DNA of 64,000 nucleotides from JAHJDR01 sp964526915. Its GTDB lineage: Bacteria > UBA10199 > JADGCS01. Positions 60,123-64,000 of this stretch are shown here, in pieces (the stretch's first letter is position 1; each line of letters begins with the position of its first letter). The notes under the pieces were generated by a model. It worked only from the letters and a program-made list of their open reading frames with translations. It searched no databases and was not told the DNA's origin. The stretch lies in assembly GCA_964526915.1 (NCBI GenBank), contig CAZGMS010000148.1, forward strand, positions 1 through 64,000. The letters run 5' to 3'. Made by a program: the position numbers and the translations under genes.

Positions 60123-62053
60123 AAAAACCTTCTTGGAACAAAATAAAATCGGACGAGGTTTTCAACATTTCGGGCTGGGGCTCACCCTATTTCTCGATCA
60201 ACCGTCACGGTGACGTGGCTGTTCACCCACGGGGAAAAAAGAATCGCTCATTCAGCCTAAAAATATTGGTCGATCAGATTATCGAAAGAAGCATCCAAAC
60301 ACCTTTCCTGCTCAGATTCAATGATATCCTGCTTCACAGATTGGCCTGCATCAAGCAGGCCTTCGAAACTTCAATCTCCGAATATGATTACAAAGGAGGA
60401 CACTCCATCATTTATCCCATCAAGGTCAACCAACAAAGACATGTAGTAGAACGCATTGCGGACTTTAATCAAAAAAACAACAACGGCCTGGAGGCGGGTT
60501 CAAAGCCCGAACTCCTGGCCATCATGGCGCTTTCCAGGGATCCCAAAACCCCCATTGTGTGCAACGGCTACAAAGACGAAGAATATTTTGAAATCGCCCT
60601 CATGGGCATGAAGATCGGCAAGCAGATATACCCTGTCATCGAAAAATATTCGGAATTCGAAACCTTGATCAAGGTATCAAAAAAACTCAATATCAATCCC
60701 GAATTTGGTGTCCGCATCAAGCTCTCTACGAAAGGATCGGGCCGCTGGCAAAAGTCTGGCGGGTTTCGTTCGAAGTTTGGACTCACCATCAATGAAGTCG
60801 TAAAAGGCGTCGGCGTGCTGAAAAAAGCAGGCCTGCTCGATGGCTTCAAACTATTGCATTTTCACCAAGGCTCGCAAATCACCAACATCAGCACTATCAA
60901 GAGTTCGCTCAAGGAAGCGGGGCGCGTGTACGTCGAGCTGATTAAGCTGGGTGTGCCTCTGTCCATTTTAGATGTCGGCGGCGGTTTGGGCGTTGATTAC
61001 AACGGAACCGGCACGAATGATGACAGCTCCGCCAACTACACTTTGCAGGAATACGCCAATGACATCATCTTTCAGGTCAAAGAAATCTGCGATGAAGCTG
61101 GTATTGATCACCCCACCATCTTTACCGAAAGCGGACGCGCGGTCGCGGCACATCACTCGGTGCTCGTTTTTGAGGTGTTGGGGTTTTCCGGTTATGATCG
61201 CTCGGACCTTCCCACAAAAACAAAAAAAGCCTGGACCAAACCACTCAAGGAATTATTTGAAATTCGCCAAGCCCTCAAGTGGGAAAAAGACAGCACCCGC
61301 ACGATGGAACATTATCACGATTCCGTCTCTAATTTTCAAGAATGTCAAAATCTGTTTGGACTCGGCTACATGAACATCGAGGAGCGGGGCCTGGCGGAGG
61401 AGTTTTATTTCAGTTCCCTCAAGCGCTGTCTGACCATTCTGGAAAAAGACGAAGAATACAAAAACGAAGTGGCCGACCTGGAAGAGACACTGTCTGACAC
61501 CTACTTTGGCAACTTTAGTGTGTTCCAATCATTACCCGACCATTGGGCCATTGGCCAACAATTTCCAATCATGCCCATTCACCGTCTTAACGAAGAACCC
61601 ACCTCCTCCGCCATCATCGCCGACATCACCTGCGACAGCGACGGCAAGGTGGACCGCTTTGTGGGCGAAGGTGAAGGCAAACGAACCATCAAACTCCACC
61701 CACTGGATGATAAGGAATATTATCTCGGCGCGTTTCTGGTGGGTGCGTATCAGGAAACCCTGGGCGATTTGCACAATCTTTTCGGAGACACCAATGCCGT
61801 GCATGTGAGCATCGACAATAAAGGCCGACCGCTCATTGACACAATTGTCAAAGGTGATACCGTGAGAGAAATTCTGGGTTATGTACAGTACGACGTGGAA
61901 TCTCTGTTGGACAAAATGCTCAAGCAGGTGGAAAAGGCCGTACACAAAGGGCTTATCTCGTTCAAGGAGTCAGGCACGCTTTTTAAATTCTACGAAACCG
62001 CCATTGAAGGTTACACCTATCTGGAAGACTGGGTGACACGGGGTGAGTATTGA
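60119..62053 (+). CDS. speA: biosynthetic arginine decarboxylase
   Basis: PLP enzyme that converts arginine to agmatine for polyamine synthesis. YPIKVNQQRHVVERI contains the PLP Lys. The motifs GLEAGSKPELLAIMAL, LHFHQGSQITN and FTESGRAVAAHHSVLVFE are diagnostic, and VGAYQETLGDLHNLFGDTN lies in the C-terminal domain. ATG 60119 overlaps the upstream stop as ATGA; length 644 aa is normal. No agmatinase or agmatine deiminase is in the window. Confidence 0.95.
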   Translation: MKKPSWNKIKSDEVFNISGWGSPYFSINRHGDVAVHPRGKKNRSFSLKILVDQIIERSIQTPFLLRFNDILLHRLACIKQAFETSISEYDYKGGHSIIYPIKVNQQRHVVERIADFNQKNNNGLEAGSKPELLAIMALSRDPKTPIVCNGYKDEEYFEIALMGMKIGKQIYPVIEKYSEFETLIKVSKKLNINPEFGVRIKLSTKGSGRWQKSGGFRSKFGLTINEVVKGVGVLKKAGLLDGFKLLHFHQGSQITNISTIKSSLKEAGRVYVELIKLGVPLSILDVGGGLGVDYNGTGTNDDSSANYTLQEYANDIIFQVKEICDEAGIDHPTIFTESGRAVAAHHSVLVFEVLGFSGYDRSDLPTKTKKAWTKPLKELFEIRQALKWEKDSTRTMEHYHDSVSNFQECQNLFGLGYMNIEERGLAEEFYFSSLKRCLTILEKDEEYKNEVADLEETLSDTYFGNFSVFQSLPDHWAIGQQFPIMPIHRLNEEPTSSAIIADITCDSDGKVDRFVGEGEGKRTIKLHPLDDKEYYLGAFLVGAYQETLGDLHNLFGDTNAVHVSIDNKGRPLIDTIVKGDTVREILGYVQYDVESLLDKMLKQVEKAVHKGLISFKESGTLFKFYETAIEGYTYLEDWVTRGEY

Positions 62054-62080
62054 AAAACCGGTTCCCTGTTCACTAAACTA

Positions 62081-62106
62081 GACTTTATATAGTCTGATTT
62101 ATAAAG
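62081..62106. promoter_or_regulatory. AT-rich inverted repeat downstream of speA
   Basis: ACTTTATA (62081-62088) and TATAAAGT (62099-62106) form an 8-bp stem with a 10-base loop. It overlaps the 3' end of the truncated gene copy on the minus strand. It may be an operator or a weak bidirectional structure. The rest of the 291-bp gap contains the direct-repeat copy and the promoter at 62289. Confidence 0.35.
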
Positions 62107-62206
62107 TTTGGTTTATGATTGGGACTACAAATCGTTTTGCGGCGGTAAATGTTGGGGATCACCAGTTTTTTGCCAAAATCGTTTATGGGCAAACTATTCA
62201 TGTTCA
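62084..62206 (-). pseudogene. truncated copy of the 5' end of the gene at 63442-63996
   Basis: A 40-codon ORF (ATG 62206, TAA 62084) begins MNMNSLPINDFGKKLVIP. This matches the start of the 63996 gene (MHMNSLPINDFGIKLVTP) over 18 residues and then diverges at once. The DNA match is 56 of 60 bases (62151-62210 against 63941-64000). It looks like a remnant left by duplication or recombination. Confidence 0.7.
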
Positions 62207-62210
62207 TAAA
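62151..62210. repeat. 60-bp direct repeat, left copy
   Basis: The segment is repeated at 63941-64000, exactly 1790 bp away, with four mismatches. The 40 bases 62171-62210 have a single mismatch. The conserved part covers the start codon region and first codons of the flanking minus-strand gene. The right copy runs to the window edge, so the true repeat may be longer. Confidence 0.9.
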
Positions 62211-62288
62211 ATGATTGGCCTATGTGCACATTGAGGGCGAAAATAACGCTTTTTAAATTTGATTGTGTAGGTTTTTTTTACATCACTA

Positions 62289-62317
62289 TTGACAAATATA
62301 TTTACATTGCTGATAAT
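62289..62317 (+). promoter_or_regulatory. sigma-70 promoter of the Panacea toxin-antitoxin operon
   Basis: TTGACA (62289-62294), a 17-base spacer and GATAAT (62312-62317) give a near-consensus promoter. Transcription would start about 20 bases before the ATG at 62345. The spacer contains a partial palindrome (TGACAAATATATTTACA) suitable for binding by the HTH antitoxin. Confidence 0.75.
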
Positions 62318-62344
62318 GGATGAATCAAGAACGGGGCTCCTGAT

Positions 62345-63118
62345 ATGCTGGCAAAATTCATTCAACAACAACGCCACCTGCACAAGCTGACGCAAGGCCA
62401 TCTCGCCTCGCTGCTGGGCATTTCACGCCCCACCTACATTCAAATCGAACGCGGCGAACGGGAATTGACGATCACTGAAGCGAAAAAACTGGCAAACGTT
62501 TTCGATCTTTCTTTCGAAGATTTTCTAGCTGGCAAAACTCATCAACACAAAGTGATTCTGGAACAGAGTAAAAAAGTGGATGCTCCGATGACAAAACTTC
62601 AAATCCGCATCACAGAAAAAAATCTTGGTAAGTTCAAGCAGGTTTTGTTGTACATTCTGGGAAAAGTCGGGGGCAAACCGAACGTGGGCGAAACCGTTCT
62701 CCACAAGCTGCTCTACTTCATCGATTTCGATTACTACGAAAAATATGAAGAAAATCTGATGGGAGCCACCTACATCAAAAATTATCACGGCCCCACTTCC
62801 GTTGAGCTTGGCGCGGTTCTCAAGGATATGCAGAAAAACGGAGACCTCGAGGCCGTAACCAGCAACTATTTTAAGTACGAACAAAAAAAATATCTGCCGC
62901 ACAAAAAGGCAAATCTGGCCCAGCTTTCGGCGCGCGAGATTGAACACATCGACAACGTCTTGGCCAGGCTTTCGGATAAAAATGCCAAAGAGATAGAAAA
63001 TTATTCCCACGACGACATCCCGTGGAAAACAGCCAAAAAAGGCGAACCACTATCATACGAGAGCGTCTTTTATCGTGATGAAAAGTATTCCGTAAGAAAT
63101 TATGACGATACGCTTTAA
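62345..63118 (+). CDS. XRE-HTH plus Panacea (DUF4065/SocA-like) antitoxin
   Basis: A 257-aa fusion. Residues 1-65 are an XRE-type helix-turn-helix (LTQGHLASLLGISRPTYIQI, then ERGERELTITEAKKLANVF). Residues about 95-245 match the Panacea/DUF4065 domain (VGETVLHKLLYFIDFDYYEKY, one continuous motif; NYHGPTSVELGAVLKDM). Panacea domains serve as antitoxins that pair with unrelated toxins, and HTH fusions autoregulate. The gene overlaps the following RelE/ParE-like gene by 17 bases, the usual antitoxin-first order. Confidence 0.85.
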   Translation: MLAKFIQQQRHLHKLTQGHLASLLGISRPTYIQIERGERELTITEAKKLANVFDLSFEDFLAGKTHQHKVILEQSKKVDAPMTKLQIRITEKNLGKFKQVLLYILGKVGGKPNVGETVLHKLLYFIDFDYYEKYEENLMGATYIKNYHGPTSVELGAVLKDMQKNGDLEAVTSNYFKYEQKKYLPHKKANLAQLSAREIEHIDNVLARLSDKNAKEIENYSHDDIPWKTAKKGEPLSYESVFYRDEKYSVRNYDDTL

Positions 63119-63440
63119 CGAGTTGCCGTCTTTTGCAAAAGAATTTCGGCGACTCGCAAAAAAATACAAATCATTGCCAGCGGATCTAGAAGAATTTAAA
63201 CACATTCTCTCTTCCCTGCCTTTGGGCACCAACAAACATTTCAATGTCATCACAAAAAATGAGCAATGCGTCGTTCTGAAAGCGCGCTTTTTTTGTCGCT
63301 ACCTGAAAGGTTCATCGTTGCGAATCATTTACGGGTACAAAGAAAAAACAGCCTCCATCGATTTCATCGAAATATATTTCAAGGGCGAAAAAGAAAGTGA
63401 AGACCGAAATAAGATTTGTGAATATTTAGAATCCATTTGA
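63102..63440 (+). CDS. RelE/ParE-like toxin
   Basis: A 112-aa protein with the RelE/ParE shape: two N-terminal helices (FAKEFRRLAKKYKSLPADLEEF) and a beta sheet (VVLKARFFCRYLKGSSLRIIYGY, in two strands). It ends FIEIYFKGEKESEDRNKICEYL. The strand-end pattern I-x-F-I-E-I-Y is typical of the superfamily. It overlaps the Panacea antitoxin gene. Whether it is a ribosome-dependent RNase or a gyrase inhibitor cannot be told. Its stop is 1 bp from the convergent gene. Confidence 0.72.
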   Translation: MTIRFNELPSFAKEFRRLAKKYKSLPADLEEFKHILSSLPLGTNKHFNVITKNEQCVVLKARFFCRYLKGSSLRIIYGYKEKTASIDFIEIYFKGEKESEDRNKICEYLESI

Positions 63441-63441
63441 T

Positions 63442-63996
63442 TTACACCGACGCCACCATCAAGCGGGCGCGCTCTGCCAAACTGAGGCTGCTCAAGCCAA
63501 AAAACCGGTAAAGACGCTTGAAATATTCCACATCACCCAGAGCATCACGATACCCATTGAGCCTCACCAAACTTCCCAGCGGCAAAGAAATAACGGGACG
63601 GAATTTGAACTCCAAATCCATTCCCTGTTCCGCATAAATCGTCTCCAATTGATTTTGAATGAAAAACAATCTTTCGACAGGTTCATTGATTGCGGGCATA
63701 TCGCGCATCCCCATAATCTGGCGTACAACAACCACAAAATCTTGAGGCACAGAATCCAGTTCAAATATCTCTCGCGCGTTCTCTGTTACATAAGAAACCA
63801 TTTTCTCCTGTGAATCGGGTGTTACCGCAAACAACAACCGGAAAAGATTCTTGAAAAGCCCAATCCCCTGATTGGGCCCTGTCTCTATAGCAGAATCAAA
63901 ACTACGATCAAAACGAGCATAATCTGTTCTGACCAGATGTTTGGGGGTCACCAATTTTATGCCAAAATCGTTTATGGGCAAACTATTCATGTGCAT
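63442..63996 (-). CDS. uncharacterised protein
   Basis: A 184-aa protein, no family recognised. ATG at 63996 or 63990. It has mixed helices (GLFKNLFRLLFAVTPDSQEK, FFIQNQLETIYAEQGMDLEF) and ends LSLAERARLMVASV. No signal peptide or membrane segment. Its first 18 codons and at least 4 bases upstream are duplicated at 62151-62210 on the same strand. It is convergent with the toxin gene and may continue a repeat array beyond the window. Confidence 0.6.
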   Translation of the reverse strand: MHMNSLPINDFGIKLVTPKHLVRTDYARFDRSFDSAIETGPNQGIGLFKNLFRLLFAVTPDSQEKMVSYVTENAREIFELDSVPQDFVVVVRQIMGMRDMPAINEPVERLFFIQNQLETIYAEQGMDLEFKFRPVISLPLGSLVRLNGYRDALGDVEYFKRLYRFFGLSSLSLAERARLMVASV

Positions 63997-64000
63997 AAAA
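63941..64000. repeat. 60-bp direct repeat, right copy
   Basis: This copy matches 62151-62210 at 56 of 60 positions. It covers the first 18 codons of the minus-strand gene starting at 63996 plus four upstream bases, and is cut by the window edge. Together with the left copy it brackets the Panacea toxin-antitoxin genes. Confidence 0.9.

Overview
The window is a chromosomal segment of a Gram-negative bacterium. It carries a type II secretion (T2SS) operon with gspN, outer-membrane porin and lipoprotein genes, meso-diaminopimelate synthesis, a hopanoid-type radical SAM enzyme and sigma-54/FHA regulation. This combination fits the broad former Deltaproteobacteria (Myxococcota, Bdellovibrionota, Desulfobacterota or related uncultured classes). 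No rRNA or taxonomic marker tree is available here, so the placement is inference. Base composition looks near 50 percent GC. Intergenic gaps are unusually rich in several REP-like palindromic repeat families.

Region 1 (1-14.8 kb, all minus strand) reads from right to left pgsA, gspE, gspF, gspG, a 39-codon membrane peptide, gspH, gspI, gspJ, gspK, gspL, gspM, gspN, then a ribbon-helix-helix gene, lepA and two tandem lepB genes. It encodes the T2SS ATPase, inner-membrane platform and all five pseudopilins, followed by the signal peptidases that feed the secretion route. gspC and gspD are not present. Region 2 (14.9-23.3 kb) is accessory: a GNAT enzyme, a Phd/VapC toxin-antitoxin pair, a family 4 uracil-DNA glycosylase, a beta-rich 581-aa protein, a DUF234-type ATPase, an OprP-like porin and a lipoprotein.

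Region 3 (23.4-36.4 kb, minus) holds a peptide ABC importer (dppF, D, C, B, A in map order) whose gene junctions are mostly filled by different repeat families. Upstream of it lie a possible LolB-like protein, a TPR lipoprotein, dapB, dapA, dapF, an HpnH-like enzyme and a Yip1 protein. Region 4 (36.4-44 kb) has prmA, rsmE, an Ig-like lipoprotein, ptsP (EI-Ntr), pgpA and a large acidic protein of unknown function. Region 5 (44.1-51.1 kb, minus) is the classical rimP-nusA-infB-rbfA-nrnA-truB operon. It is preceded by a clear sigma-70 promoter and a leader terminator that may act as an attenuator.

Region 6 (51.2-57 kb) starts with a close match to a sigma-54 promoter in front of an all-helical protein and a double-FHA sigma-54 activator. 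hemE, rpmG, an EEP-family hydrolase and a 400-bp gap with DnaA-box-like sites follow. Region 7 (57-64 kb) holds comM, tRNA-Ala(GGC), a YgjP-type metallopeptidase overlapping speA, and an HTH-Panacea antitoxin with a RelE/ParE-like toxin. This last module lies between two near-identical 60-bp direct repeats; one is the 5' end of an unknown gene and the other is a truncated copy of that end. The most unusual points are the small T2SS peptide, the sigma-54 promoter/FHA activator pair, the attenuator-like leader of the nusA operon, and the repeat-flanked Panacea module.
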